DNA from: Megascapheus bottae
Lineage: Eukaryota; Chordata; Mammalia; Rodentia; Geomyidae
Length of the DNA stretch: 64,000 nt
Assembly: GCA_024803745.1 (NCBI GenBank)
Contig: JANJXV010000129.1
Span: 744,001 to 808,000, forward strand
Reading direction: 5' to 3'
The stretch's first letter is position 1. Each line of letters begins with the position of its first letter. The notes below the pieces were generated by a model. The model saw only the letters and a list, made by a program, of their open reading frames with translations. It ran no database searches and had not been told where the DNA came from. Of this stretch, positions 21,769-36,187 are shown piece by piece. Both the position numbers and the translations under genes were made by a program.

Positions 21769-23140
21769 TTGTAGTGTGTGGGGAGGATGATGGGGTCAAA
21801 TACATTTTTTCTTAGAAATTTACCTCATCTGGTTGCCCTGGATTTTCTGGGCCTTCTTCTTAGAGAAAGTTCTGTTATACTGGATTTGTGGCTTGGCAAT
21901 GATCTAGCATGTACATCTTCGAGTAAGACATCCACAACTTCCATGCCTGAGACTCGAGTTTCCTGACCTTTGGCAACAGCACAGCAACATCTTTCTTCCT
22001 CCTGAGCCACAGGCCAAGTGAGCTGGCTTGAGCTGGTTGTTAGTTACAGTGGCTTGGTTACCAGGGTTCCATATTCTGTTCCATTGTGAGGGAGGCAGGG
22101 TCACCTTTCAGGGCCCAATGACCAAAGATCCTTGCTCACAAAAGACCTCACCAAAGACATACTGGAGGCTGAATCTCTCCTCCAGTCTCACAATATACAT
22201 GTGGATGTAGTATACAGCACACCTTATTTGTCCAATCCCAATGTCTTCCACTAGGCCCAACTACCAGTCTGGTCTCAGGCTCAAGGAGCCTTTCTTAGGT
22301 AAGATCCAAACTTAAGGGTCAATATTGCCCTCATCCTTTACAAAACATTTGCTTCACAGTGCCTTCTCTGCCTGCATTTTGCCCCTTGTCGAATTTTTGT
22401 TTGTTTTTGCTAGTCTTGGGACTTGACCTCAGAGTGTGAACATTGTTCTTGGGCTTTCTTTAGGCTTTAGCTGTCCCACCGAGCCACAGCACCACTTGCA
22501 GCGTTTTCTATGTATGTGGTAATGAGGAATCAAACCTGAGGCTTACTGCTTGGTAGCCAAGGACTCTCCCACTAGGTCAAACACACAGGGCATCTTGCAC
22601 ATATTTTTGACGTCAATCTACTAGGATATTATTAGGTTTCTGTATCCTAATCACTTTTTTCCTGATGATTAGCTTTGCTGTCATGTGTAAAAAATGCAAG
22701 AGGGAAAAACACAGATGAATTAGTGAAATTAAACAAAAGCATTAGACACAGTTAAGTGTTCATTCTTTGTAGGAGAAAGGATATTTGGATATGATGATGA
22801 TGATGATGATGACTTTATAATTACTATGTCAGGGTTGAGAGTTTGGCATAGTGGTAGAGTGCTTGCCTAGCATCCATGAAGGTCTGGGTTTGATTGCTCA
22901 GTACCACATAGATAGAAAATCTAGATGTGGCACTTTGGCTCAAGTGGCAGAGGGCTAGACTTGAGAAAACCCGAGGACAGTGCTCAGGCCCTGAATTCAA
23001 GCCCCAAGACTGGCAGAAAGATAAAAGAAAATAAAAATCCTTTTTACGAGCTAATTCACTCACAGCATTTGCTTCTGAAATCTTCGCTTCTGCATCTTGT
23101 GAAATACCCCTTTCCCTCAACGTAGACAAGAAAAACAGAT
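21769..23140 (-). pseudogene. U2: inverted RalGDS-like upstream + first-exon fragment
   Basis: The minus-strand ATG is at 21990-21988 and the TAG ends at 21904; the encoded start is the same Cys-rich one as in U1. It differs from U1 by keeping the stretch near 22200 (gatgtagtatacagcaca). It also has two changes typical of the central units: cattttttc for catttcttc near 21805, and ttctggg for ttcctgg near 21848. Confidence 0.7.
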
Positions 23141-23700
23141 CCATCCCATGGTCCACTGTGAGGCCACTGGTTGGGCTAAGAGGTAGTCGTGCAGCAACAC
23201 ATAAGTTTTATTCTAATACTTTCCAAACTTTGTACTCAAATATGCTACCTACTTACCAACTTATGTCAGTTATCCTTATGCTATAACTTTTCTTCATTAC
23301 TACAATATTCTTACACTCCTACGTTAATCCTCTTGCACCTCCCCTGACCTCTCTCATTCTTTTTTTCTATCTCTGGACCTCTGCTCGTCTTTCAACCCTT
23401 ATACTGCACGGATCTACACTTGATGGCTGTTGAGCAATATTGTATATATAGGTGGTCAATTATTCTCTAGGCTCAGAGGGACTTAAAGACAATAGAGATT
23501 GGATTGAGAGGCTTATTGTTTTGGGAATAAATCGCTTATCAGTGGTTGTATTAGGCTGGTATGTAAGTGCACAAAAAGAAAGAGTGATAATACCAATCAA
23601 AACTTGTGAACATCTAGTGTCTGCCAGCTACAGAGGTCTAGGTTGGTTATATCTGAAAAACTATAATCGTATTTAGTAGTAATCTTGCTCACATTTTCAA

Positions 23701-24884
23701 ATGGGCAGAACAAGAAACTCAAGAAAAATGTCAAATCAAGAAACAACATCCCCCACCCAATTTAAACAGACAATGGAACAGTCACTGGCAAACCTAGAGG
23801 AGAGTCTTCCAATTGCTACACAAATGCAATTGATAAACATCATTAATGAAAAATGTGAAAATATAAAGAAAGACATAATGGAGGAAGCCATACCTGAACA
23901 AGAGGAAAGCAAAAACAAGGTGATAAGTGAAAAAGAAGAAGCCATAAAGGAGGCCATAATAAAAATTTTTCAAAGAAAGATGGATGAATTCAAAGAATCC
24001 ACAAATAAAAACGTGACCAAACTCCAGCAAATGTCCAAAGAAAATAAAGCTACTGAGCTAACCACTCAAAAGGAAATCAAGGAGATAAAGAAATCCATAC
24101 ATGATCTAAAACAAGGGATGCAAGGCATCAAAAGTGAGCAATTAGAAGCAAGGGAGATGAAAAATAAAGTAGATAGCTTTGATAGCAGGTTAGACATTGC
24201 AGAGGAGAGAATTTCCGTGGCTGAAGATAATTTAGGTATTATAAAGAACAGAAAATGAGTCAATCCAAATCTAGGAAATATGAGAGAGCGCTTCAGGAGG
24301 TCCAAGATACAATTAGGAAGCCTAATTTAAGGCTAGTTGGTATTGAGGAGGGCGTGGAGAAAGAGGTCAATGGTATTGGAAATATACTTCAGGGAATCAT
24401 CTCAGAGAATGTCCCAAATATCCAGAAGGGCAGGCCCATCCAGATACGAGAAGCTTTTAGAACCCCAAACAGACCTGACCAGAAAAGAACATCCCACCGC
24501 CACATTGTGATCCGAACTGGATCAATAGAAACGAAAGGAAAGATCCTAAAGGCAGCCAGGGAAAAGGGATCAGTAACCTACAAAGGCAAACCAATCGGAA
24601 TAACCCCAGATTTCTCAGCAGAGACCATGCAAGCACGAAGTGACTGGAAGCATATATGTCATGCCCTTATATCAAATAACTACCAACCAAGAATACTGTA
24701 GCCAGCTAAGCTCTCATTCATAACTGAGGGAAAAATAAAAACATTCCATTCCAGGGAAAAGCTGCAACAATATGTCGAAACAAAACCAACACTATAGAGA
24801 ATTCTCAAAGATGCTCTATACATAGATAACCAAAATAAATGCAATATAGGGAAAGAAATGGCACCTAAACAGCATACCATCTAA
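23701..24884 (+). pseudogene. U2 L1 ORF1, split
   Basis: It has the same 185-codon and 148-codon frames with the ATGA overlap (ATG 24255, TGA ending 24258) and the same TAG at 24699-24701. A further TAG (ctatag, near 24793) lies in the tail where U1 reads ctacag; U2, U3 and U4 share it, placing them closer to one another than to U1. Confidence 0.93.
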
Positions 24885-24932
24885 GGACCACAAGAACTGT
24901 CAAGACACAGGCCCTACTAAAAGCTTTTAAAA

Positions 24933-27900
24933 ATGGTAGGAACTAATAAATATCTCTCAATCCTAACCTTCAATATCAATGGACTTAACTCTCCAATTAA
25001 ACGGCATAGGTTGTCTAGTTGGATCAAAAAGCAAGAGCCATCGTTCTGCTGACTTCAAGAGACACATCTTACCCAAAAACAATCATCTTTTGAAAGTGAG
25101 AGGTTGGAATAAACTCTATCAAGCTAACTGCCCCCATAAACAGGCTAGAGTTGCCATCCTCATATCAGATACAATAGACTTCAAACTAAAATTAGTAAGA
25201 AAAGACAAAGAAGGTTACTACATACTACTAAAGGGATCTTTCCTCCCGGAAGACATAACAATCCTAAATATTTACACACCCAATCCCGGAGCTCCAAACT
25301 TCATCAAGCAAACTTTACTTACACTGAAACCGTACATAGATAGAAACACAGTGATTGTTGGTGAGTTTAACACACCACTCTCACCTATGGACAGATCAAC
25401 AAGGCAAAAACTCAACAGAGAAACCTTAGAACTGAACAACTATATAGACCAACTAGATCTAACAGACATCTGCAGAATATTCCACCCAGTAACACCACAA
25501 TATACGTTTTTCTCAGCAGCACATGGAACATTTTCCAAAATAGACCACATCTTAGGCCATAAAGCAAACCTGGACAGATTCAGAAACACTGAAATTATTC
25601 CATGCACACTCTCAGACCATAAAGGCATCAAATTGGAGCTGAACACACATCTCCACCAAAGAAAACCCTGTAACTCATGGAGACTGAACCACACATTGAA
25701 TCAAAAACAATGGGTAATCGAAGAGATCAGAACAGATATCCAACTGTTTACGAAATTTAACAATAAGGAGCACACAAATATCAACTCCTTAGGGACACAA
25801 CAAAGGCAGTACTCAGAGGAAAATTTATAGCGCGGAGTGCCTACAACAGCAAGTTGGAAAAATGGCAAACCAACTAGTTAATGTCTCACCTTAACCTCAT
25901 GGAAAAAGAGCAACAAACCAACCCTAAACCCATTAGGAGAAAGCAAATTATTAAAATCAAAGCAGAATTAAATGATTTGGAATAAAAAACACTATAGAGA
26001 GAATCAACAAAACAAGGAGTTGGTTCTTGAAAGAATTAACAAAATTGACAAGCCCTTAGCAAATCTTACCAAAAAAAGAAAAGAGCATATCGAAATAAAC
26101 AAAATCGCAGATGAAAATGGTAATATCACGACAGAAATTACCAAGATCCAGAATATCATGAGGGAATACTTCTCAAACCTTTACGCCAACAAATTTGAGA
26201 ATCTAGAAGAAATGGATGAATTCCTAGACAATATTAACATACACACACTGAACCAAGAAGAGCTAACCCAACTCAACAGGCCTATTTCAAGCTCTGAAAT
26301 AGAAATGGAAATTAGACAACTTCCACTTAAAAAGAGCCCAGGGCCAGATGGATTCACAGCTGAATTCTATAAGGTCTTCAAAGCAGAGCTCACACCAATA
26401 CTCCTCAAGCTCTTCAACGAAATTGAAAATGAAGGTTCTTTACTAAACTGATTCTGTGAAGCCAGCATATCCCTCATCCCCAAACCAGACAGAGATTCAT
26501 CAAAGAAAGAGATCTATAGACCCATTTCTTTGATGAACATCGATGCAAAACTTCTCAACAAAATACTGGCCAACCGTCTACAACAACTCATCAAAAAAAA
26601 TATACACTATGATCAAACTGGATTCATCACAGGGAGGCAAAGCTGGTTCAACATACACAAATCAATTAATATAATTCAACACTTCAACAGGAGCAGGGAT
26701 AAAATCACATGATTGTCTCAATAGATGCGGAAAAGGCTTTTGACAAGATCCAAAACCCCTTTATGTTAAAAGATGTGGAGAAACCTGGAATCCATGGAAC
26801 ATTTCTCAATGTAATAAAGGCTGTGTATGAGAAACTCACTGCTATTATTATACTTAATGGTGAAAATCTAAAGCCATTCCCTCTAAAATCAGGAACGAGA
26901 CAAGGATGCCCACTCTCTCCACTCCTTTTTAACATAGTACTAGAATTCCTAGGCAGTGCAATATGGCAAGAAGCAAGCATAAAGGGGATCCAAGTAGGGA
27001 AAGAGGAAATAAAACTATCCCTCTTTGCAGATGACATGATTCTGTATTTAAAGTATCCTATAGACTCTACTCCCAAGCTCCTTGAGCTGATTCAAAGCTT
27101 TGGAAGGGTAGCAGGCCATAAAATCAACCCTCACAAATCAACTGCCTTACTTTACGCCAACACTGAGAGGAACGAGGCAATAATCAGGAAAGAAAATCCT
27201 TTCACAATAGCCTCAAAGAAAATAAAGTACCTAGCAATTAGCTTAACTAAGAATGTAAAGGACCGTTTAGATGAAAACTTTAAAACCCTAAAAAAGGAAA
27301 TTAAAGCAGAACTAAGGAAATGGAAAAACCTCCCATGCTCCTGGATTGGAAGAATCAACATTGTGAAAATGACAATCTTGCCAAGGGCTATCTACAAATT
27401 CAATGTAATACCCATCAACATCCCAATGTCATTCTTTAAAGACATAGAAGAGGCAATTCAAAATTTCATATGGAAAAATAAAAGACCCCGTATAGCAAAA
27501 ACACTTCTTAGCAGAAAGAACAGCGCTGGAGGAATTTCAATTCCAAACTTAAGGCTCTATTACAGAGCTATAATTCTCAAAACAGCTTGGTACTGGCACA
27601 AGAACAGGCCTGAAGTCCAATGGAGTAGAACTGCGGACCCAGATATTAAACCACAGACCTATGGCCACCTAATCTTTGACCAGGGAGCCAAAGAAATAGA
27701 ATGGAAGAAAGATAGCCTCTTCAACAAGTTGTGCTGGCAGAACTGGTTAAACACCTGCAGAAAACTAAAGTTGGATCCTTCTTTGTCACCTTGCACTAGA
27801 ATTAACTCCAAATGGATCAAAGACGTGGAGGTAAAAGCTGACACACTTAAAAGTTTACAGGAAGGAATAGGAGATACACTAGGCCTCCTTGGTACAGGTC

Positions 27901-28772
27901 GAAACTTTCTTAATAAGGACCAAGAATCACAACAAATCAGAGAAAGGCTGGATCAGTGGGACTGCATTAAACTGCAGAGCTTTTGTATGGCAACGGATAT
28001 AGCTAGTAAACTAATCAGGAAGCCTACAGAGTGGGAGAAGATCTTCACCACCCAAACAACGGAACAAGGCCTCATATCTAAAATATATCAACAACTCAAA
28101 AAATTGAATCACTCCAAAACTAACCTCCAAAGTAACACCCATCCCATTACAAAATGGGCCAAAGACTTAAAGAGAGTCTTCTCTGAAGAAGAAACAAAAA
28201 TGGCCTATAGACACATGAAGAAATGCTCAACATCTCTGGTCATAAAAGAAATGCAAATCAAAACAAGTCTAAGATTCCACCTAACTCCAGTTAGAATGGC
28301 CAGGATCAGGAAAACGAATGACAACAGATGCTGGAGGGGATGTGGTCAGGAGGGATCACTACTACACTGTTGGTGGGAGTGCAAACTCGTTCAACCACTA
28401 TGGAAAGCAGTGCGGCAGTGCCTCAAAACGCTAAACATACAACTCCCCTATGACCCAGCAATTCCAGTACTTGGCATTTACCCAACAATCCAGAAACAAG
28501 GGCATACTAAACCCACTAGCACAACAATGTTCATTGCAGCACTATTCACCATAGCAAAGATATGGAACCAACCCAGATGTCCCTCAGTTGATGAGTGGAT
28601 CAACAAGTTGTGGTATTTGTACACAATGCAATTCTATGCTGCTGTCAGAAAGAATGACATCGCCCCATTTGTTAGGAAATGGAAAGACTTAGAACAAATC
28701 ATATTAAGTGAAGTAAGCCAGACTCAAAGGAACTTAGGCTCAGTGGTTTCCCTCATTCGTCATAATCAGTAG
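24933..28772 (+). pseudogene. U2 L1 ORF2 with intact 687-codon RT/C-terminal frame
   Basis: The endonuclease part carries the shared TGA near 25050 (QETH retained) and shared frame changes; the 283-codon frame 24979-25830 covers most of it, including the SDH motif. The RT N-terminus is in frames 25972-26451 and 26530-26712. From ATG 26709 to TAG 28772, 687 codons are uninterrupted. They include FADD at 27024-27035, a Trp-rich segment near 27575 and the Cys/His knuckle ([19 protein letters not shown]). This is the least damaged C-terminal half along with U4. The N-terminal breaks would still prevent a complete ORF2 protein. Confidence 0.93.
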
Positions 28773-29188
28773 AAACCTTGGGCTCTACTAGCAGAGATTG
28801 GCAATAGAGCAAAAGGCCATATATAAGGCCATATAATGTGAAGCTAATTGAAAGGACCTCCAGGATATTGACACAAAAGCCATATAATGAATGATTGTTG
28901 TCCTTAATGTACTATGTTGTCTCTCATCTCGCTTGCTGTCCCTTGGTTAACCCATATTGGTATAGTATCTCACTTTGTTATCTGATATATTGAATTTATT
29001 TGTATTTGGATATTTGAAATTTGATAGGGAAGGGGGGGAAACCAAGACGGGTGGGGGGTGTGGGGTTGGAGGGAAATGGGTACCAAGACATGTGAAAGGG
29101 TATCAATGTATGTGAATTAATGCACCTTCTATCTGGCAAATATCATCTAACCCTTTTACTAATTACAATAAAAAAATTAAAAAAAAAA

Positions 29189-30558
29189 GGTGTAGTGTGT
29201 GGGGAGGATGATGGGGTCAAATACATTTTTTCTTAGAAATTTACCTCATCTGGTTGCCCTGGATTTTCTGGGCCTTCTTCTTAGAGAAAGTTCTGTTATA
29301 CTGGATTTGTGGCTTGGCAATGATCTAGCATGTACATCTTCGAGTAAGACATCCACAACTTCCATGCCTGAGACTCGAGTTTCCTGACCTTTGGCAACAG
29401 CACAGCAACATCTTTCTTCCTCCTGAGCCACAGGCCAAGTGAGCTGGCTTGAGCTGGTTGTTAGTTACAGTGGCTTGGTTACCAGGGTTCCATATTCTGT
29501 TCCATTGTGAGGGAGGCAGGGTCACCTTTCAGGGCCCAATGACCAAAGATCCTTGCTCACAAAAGACCTCACCAAAGACATACTGGAGGCTGAATCTCTC
29601 CTCCAGTCTCACAATATACATGTGGATGTAGTGTACAGCACACCTTATTTGTCCAATCCCAATGTCTTCCACTAGGCCCAACTACCAGTCTGGTCTCAGG
29701 CTCAAGGAGCCTTTCTTAGGTAAGATCCAAACTTAAGGGTCAATATTGCCCTCATCCTTTACAAAACATTTGCTTCACAGTGCCTTCTCTGCCTGCATTT
29801 TGCCCCTTGTCGAATTTTTGTTTGTTTTTGCTAGTCTTGGGACTTGACCTCAGAGTGTGAACATTGTTCTTGGGCTTTCTTTAGGCTTTAGCTGTCCCAC
29901 CGAGCCACAGCACCACTTGCAGCGTTTTCTATGTATGTGGTAATGAGGAATCAAACCTGAGGCTTACTGCTTGGTAGCCAAGGACTCTCCCACTAGGTCA
30001 AACACACAGGGCATCTTGCACATATTTTTGACGTCAATCTACTAGGATATTATTAGGTTTCTGTATCCTAATCACTTTTTTCCTGATGATTAGCTTTGCT
30101 GTCATGTGTAAAAAATGCAAGAGGGAAAAACAGAGAAGAATTAGTGAAATTAAAAAAAAGCATTAGACACAGTTAAGTGTTCATTCTTTGTAGGAGAAAG
30201 GATATTTGGATATGATGATGATGATGATGACTTTATAATTACTATGTCAGGATTGAGAGTTTGGCATAGTGGTAGAGTGCTTGCCTAGCATCCATGAAGA
30301 TGTGGGTTTGATTGCTCAGTACCACATAGATAGAAAATCTAGATGTGGCACTGTGGCTCAAGTGGCAGAGGGCTAGACTTGAGAAAACCAGAGGACAGTG
30401 CTCAGGCCCTGAATTCAAGCCCCAAGACTGGCAGAAAGATAAAAGAAAATAAAAATCCTTTTTACGAGCTAATTCACTCACAGCATTTGCTTCTGAAATC
30501 TTCGCTTCTGCATCTTGTGAAATACCCCTTTCCCTGAACGTAGACAAGAAAAACAGAT
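29189..30558 (-). pseudogene. U3: inverted RalGDS-like upstream + first-exon fragment
   Basis: Minus-strand ATG at 29411-29409, TAG ending 29325. It has the central-unit variants. Private changes include ccctgaacg for ccctcaacg near 30535. The GAT triplet run near 30213-30231 differs slightly in length between units. Confidence 0.7.
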
Positions 30559-31118
30559 CCATCCCATGGTCCACTGTGAGGCCACTGGTTGGGCTAAGAG
30601 GTAGTCGTGCAGCAACACATAAGTTTTATTCTAATACTTTCCAAACTTTGTACTCAAATATGCTACCTACTTACCAACTTATGTCAGTTATCCTTATGCT
30701 ATAACTTTTCTTCATTACTACAATATTCTTACACTCCTACGTTAATCCTCTTGCACCTCCCCTGACCTCTCTCATTCTTTTTTTCTATCTCTGGACCTCT
30801 GCTCGTCTTTCAACCCTTATACTGCACGTATCTACACTTGATGGCTGTTGAGCAATATTGTATATGTAGGTGGTTAATTATTCTCTAGGCTCAGAGGGAC
30901 TTAAAGACAATAGAGATTGGATTGAGAGGCTTATTGTTTTGGGTATAAATCGCTTATCAGTGGTTGTATTAGGCTGGTCTGTAAGTGCACAAAAAGAAAG
31001 AGTGATAATACCAATCAAAACTTGTGAACATCTAGTGTCTGCCAGCTACAGAGGTCTAGGTTGGTTATATCTGAAAAACTATAATCGTATTTAGTAGTAA
31101 TCTTGCTCCCATTTTCAA

Positions 31119-32301
31119 ATGGGCAGAACAAGAAACTCAAGAAAAATGTCAAATCAAGAAACAACATCCCCCACCCAATGTAAACAGACAATGGAACAGT
31201 CACTGGCAAACCTAGAGGAGAGTCTTCCAATTGCTACACAAATGCAATTGATAAACATCATTAATGAAAAATGTGAAAATATAAAGAAAGAGATAATGGA
31301 GGAAGCCATACCTGAACAAGAGGAAAGCAAAAACAAGGTGATAAGTGAAAAAGAAGAAGCCATAAAGGAGGCCATAATAAAGGTTTTTCAAAGAAAGATG
31401 GATGAATTCAAAGAATCCACAAATAAAAACGTGACCAAACTCCAGCAAATGTCCAAAGAAAATAAAGCTACTGAGCTAACCACTCAAAAGGAAATCAAGG
31501 AGATAAAGAAATCCATACATGATCTAAAACAAGGGATGCAAGGCATCAAAAGTGAGCAATTAGAAGCAAGGGAGATGAAAAATAAAGTAGATAGCTTTGA
31601 TAGCAGGGTAGACATTGCAGAGGAGAGAATTGCCGTGGCTGAAGATAATTTAGGTATTATAAAGAACAGAAAATGAGTCAATCCAAATCTAGGAAATATG
31701 AGAGAGCGCTTCAGGAGGTCCAAGATACAATTAGGAAGCCTAATTTAAGGCTAGTTGGCATTGAGGAGGGCGTGGAGAAAGAGGTCAATGGTATTGGAAA
31801 TATACTTCAGGGAATTATCTCAGAGAATGTCCCAAATATCCAGAAGGGCAGGCCCATCCAGATACGAGAAGCTTTTAGAACCCCAAACAGACCTGACCAG
31901 AAAAGAACATCCCACCGCCACATTGTGATCCGAACTGGATCAATAGAAACGAAAGGAAAGATCCTAAAGGCAGCCAGGGAAAAGGGATCAGTAACCTACA
32001 AAGGCAAACCAATCGGAATAACCCCAGATTTCTCAGCAGAGACCATGCAAGCACGAAGTGACTGGAAGCATATATGTCATGCCCTTATATCAAATAACTA
32101 CCAACCAAGAATACTGTAGCCAGCTAAGCTCTCATTCATAACTGAGGGAAAAATAAAAACATTCCATTCCAGGGAAAAGCTGCAACAATATGTCGAAACA
32201 AAACCAACACTATAGAGAATTCTCAAAATTCTCTATACATAGATAACCAAAATAAATGCAATATAGGGAAAGAAATGGCACCTAAACAGCATACCATCTA
32301 A
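31119..32301 (+). pseudogene. U3 L1 ORF1, split
   Basis: Frames 31119-31676 and 31673-32119 show the array-wide ATGA overlap and TAG. Private changes are RVDIAEERIA for RLDIAEERIS in the coiled coil, and a local alteration near 32227 (caaaattctc for caaagatgctc) that removes a base from the tail. Confidence 0.93.
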
Positions 32302-32349
32302 GGACCACAAGAACTGTCAAGACACAGGCCCTACTAAAAGCTTTTAAAA

Positions 32350-35300
32350 ATGGTAGGAACTAATAAATATCTCTCAATCCTAACTCTCAATATCAATGGA
32401 CTTAACTCTCCAATTAAACGGCATAGGTTGTCTAGTTGGATCAAAAAGCAAGAGCCATCGTTCTGCTGACTTCAAGAGACACATCTTACCCAAAAACAAT
32501 CATCTTTTGAAAGTGAGAGGTTGGAATAAACTCTATCAAGCTAACTGCCCCCATAAACAGGCTAGAGTTGCCATCCTCATATCAGATATAATAGACTTCA
32601 AACTAAAATTAGTAAGAAAAGACAAAGAAGGTTACTACATACTACTAAAGGGATCTTTCCTCCCGGAAGACATAACAATCCTAAATATTTACACACCCAA
32701 TCCCGGAGCTCCAAACTTCATCAAGCAAACTTTACTTACACTGAAACCGTACATAGATAGAAACACAGTGATTGTTGGTGAGTTTAACACACCACTCTCA
32801 CCTATGGACAGATCAACAAGGCAAAAACTCAACAGAGAAACCTTAGAACTGAACAACTATATAGACCAACTAGATCTAACAGACATCTGCAGAATATTCC
32901 ACCCAGTAACACCACAATATACGTTTTTCTCAGCAGCACATGGAACATTTTCCAAAATAGACCAAATCTTAGGCCATAAAGCAAACCTGGACAGATTCAG
33001 AAACACTGAAATTATTCCATGCACACTCTCAGACCATAAAGGCATCAAATTGGAGCTGAACACACATCTCCACCAAAGAAAACCCTGTAACTCATGGAGA
33101 CTGAACCACACATTGAATCAAAAACAATGGGTAATCGAAGAGATCAGAACAGATATCCAACTGTTTACGAAATTTAACAATAAGAAGCACACAAATATCA
33201 ACTCCTTAGGGACACAACAAAGGCAGTACTCAGAGGAAAATTTATAGCGCGGAGTGCCTACAACAGCAAGTTGGAAAAATGGCAAACCAACGAGTTAATG
33301 TCTCACCTTAACCTCCTGGAAAAAGAGCAACAAACCAACCCTAAACCCATTAGGAGAAAGCAAATTATTAAAATCAAAGCAGAATTAAATGATTTGGAAT
33401 AAAAAAAAACTATAGAAAGAATCAACAAAACAAGGAGTTGGTTCTTGAAAGAATTAACAAAATTGACAAGCCCTTAGCAAATCTTACCAAACAAAGAAGA
33501 GAGCATGTCGAAATAAACAAAATCGCAGATGAAAATGGTAATATCACGACAGAAATTACCAAGATCCAGAATATCATGAGGGAATACTTCTCACACCTTT
33601 ACGCCAACAAATTTGAGAATCTAGAAGAAATGGATGAATTCCTAGACAATATTAACATACACACTGAACCAAGAAGAGCTAACCCAACTCAACAGGCCTA
33701 TTTCAAGCTCTGAAATAGAAATGGAAATTAGACAACTTCCACTTAAAAAGAGCCCAGGGCCAGATGGATTCACAGCTGAATTCTATAAAGTCTTCAAAGC
33801 AGAGCTCACACCAATACTCCTCAAGCTCTTCAACGAAATTGAAAATGAAGGTTCTTTACTAAACTGATTCTGTGAAGCCAGCATATCCCTCATCCCCAAA
33901 CCAGACAGAGATTCATCAAAGAAAGAGATCTATAGACCCATTTCTTTGATGAACATCGATGCAAAACTTCTCAACAAAATACTGGCCAACCGTCTACAAC
34001 AACTCATCAAAAAAAATATACACTATGATCAAACTGGATTCATCACAGGGAGGCAAAGCTGGTTCAACATACACAAATCAATTAATATAATTCAACACTT
34101 CAACAGGAGCAGGGATAAAATCACATGATTGTCTCAATAGATGCGGAAAAGGCATTTGACAAGATCCAAAACCCCTTTATGTTAAAAGATGTGGAGAAAC
34201 TAGGAATCCATGGAACATTTCTCAATGTAATAAAGGCTGTGTATGAGAAACCCACTGCTAGTATTATACTTAATGGTGAAAATCTAAAGCCATTCCCTCT
34301 AAAATCAGGAACGAGACAAGGATGCCCACTCTCTCCACTCCTTTTTAACATAGTACTAGAATTCCTAGGCAGTGCAATATGGCAAGAAGCAAGCATAAAG
34401 GGGATCCAAGTAGGGAAAGAGGAAATAAAACTATCCCTCTTTGCAGATGACATGATTCTGTATTTATAGTATCCTATAGACTCTACTCCCAAGCTCCTTG
34501 AGCTGATTCAAAGCTTTGGAAGGGTAGCAGGCCATAAAATCAACCCTCACAAATCAACTGCCTTACTTTACGCCAACACTGAGAGGAACGAGGCAATAAT
34601 CAGGAAAGAAAATCCTTTCACAATAGCCTCAAAGAAAATAAAGTACCTAGCAATTAGCTTAACTAAGAATGTAAAGGACCGTTTAGATGAAAACTTTAAA
34701 ACCCTAAAAAAGGAAATTAAAGCAGAACTAAGGAAATGGAAATACCTCCCATGCTCCTGGATTGGAAGAATCAACATTGTGAAAATGACAATCTTGCCAA
34801 GGGCTATCTACAAATTCAATGTAATACCCATCAACATCCCAATGTCATTCTTTAAAGACATAGAAGAGGCAATTCAAAATTTCATATGGAATAATAAAAG
34901 ACCCCGTATAGCAAAAACACTTCTTAGCAGAAAGAACAGCGCTGGAGGAATTTCAATTCCAAACTTAAGGCTCTATTACAGAGCTATAATTCTCAAAACA
35001 GCTTGGTACTGGCACAAGAACAGGCCTGAAGTCCAATGGAGTAGAACTGCGGACCCAGATATTAAACCACAGACCTATGGCCACCTAATCTTTGACCAGG
35101 GAGCCAAAAAAATAGAATGGAAGAAAGATAGCCTCTTCAACAAGTTGTGCTGGCAGAACTGGTTAAACACCTGCAGAAAACTAAAGTTGGATCCTTCTTT
35201 TTCCCCTTGCACTAGAATTAACTCCAAATGGATCAAAGACGTGGAGGTAAAAGCTGACACACTGAAAAGTTTACAGGAAGGAATAGGAGATACACTAGGC

Positions 35301-36187
35301 CTCCTTGGTGCAGGTCGAAACTTTCTTAATAAGGACCAAGAATCACAACAAATCAGAGAAAGGCTGGATAAGTGGGACTGCATTAAACTGCAGAGCTTTT
35401 GTATGGCAACGGATATAGCTAGTAAACTAATCAGGAAGCCTACAGAGTGGGAGAAGATCTTCACCACCCAAACAACGGAACAAGGCCTCATATCTAAAAT
35501 ATATCAACAACTCAAAAAATTAAATCACTCCAAAACTAACCTCCAAAGTAACACCCATCCCATTACAAAATGGGCCAAAGACTTAAAGAGAGTCTTCTCT
35601 GAAGAAGAAACAACAATGGCCTATAGACACATGAAGAAATGCTCAACATCTCTGGTCATAAAAGAAATGCAAATCAAAACAAGTCTAAGATTCTACCTAA
35701 CTCCAGTTAGAATGGCCAGGATCAGGAAAACGAATGACAACAGATGCTGGAGGGGATGTGGTCAGGAGGGATCACTACTACACTGTTGGTGGGAGTGCAA
35801 ACTCGTTCAACCACTATGGAAAGCAGTGCGGCAGTGCCTCAGAACGCTAAACATACAACTCCCCTATGACCCAGCAATTCCAGTACTTGGCATTTACCCA
35901 ACAATCCAGAAACAAGGGCATACTAAACCCACTAGCACAACAATGTTCATTGCAGCACTATTCATCATAGCAAAGATATGGAACCAACCCAGATGTCCCT
36001 CAGTTGATGAGTGGATCAACAAGTTGTGGTATTTGTACACAATGCAATTCTATGCTGCTGTCAGAAAGAATGACATCGCCCCATTTTTAGGAAATGGAAA
36101 GACTTAGAACAAATCATATTAAGTGAAGTAAGCCAGACTCAAAGGAACTTAGGCTCAGTGGTTTCCCTCATTCGTCATAATCAGTAG
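32350..36187 (+). pseudogene. U3 L1 ORF2, broken
   Basis: Shared endonuclease lesions are followed by frames 32396-33247, 33438-33713 (shortened by the two-base deletion shared with U4), 33946-34128 and 34125-34469. A private Lys-to-TAG change at 34467-34469 comes six codons after FADD (34440-34451). The C-terminal frame 34779-36107 ends early because bases are lost near 36087 (catttttagg for catttgttagg). The normal terminal TAG would be at 36185-36187. Confidence 0.93.

Larger units (their letters stand above)
23141..29188 (+). mobile_element. U2: full-length, inactive L1
   Basis: 5' UTR 23141-23700, ORF1 23701-24884, ORF2 24933-28772, then a 3' UTR with G-rich tract 29027-29080. The A-tract joint (ggtgtag at 29189) is slightly different from the others, with gaaagtt shortened. 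Otherwise it is organised as in U1 and is less damaged at its 3' side. Confidence 0.95.
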
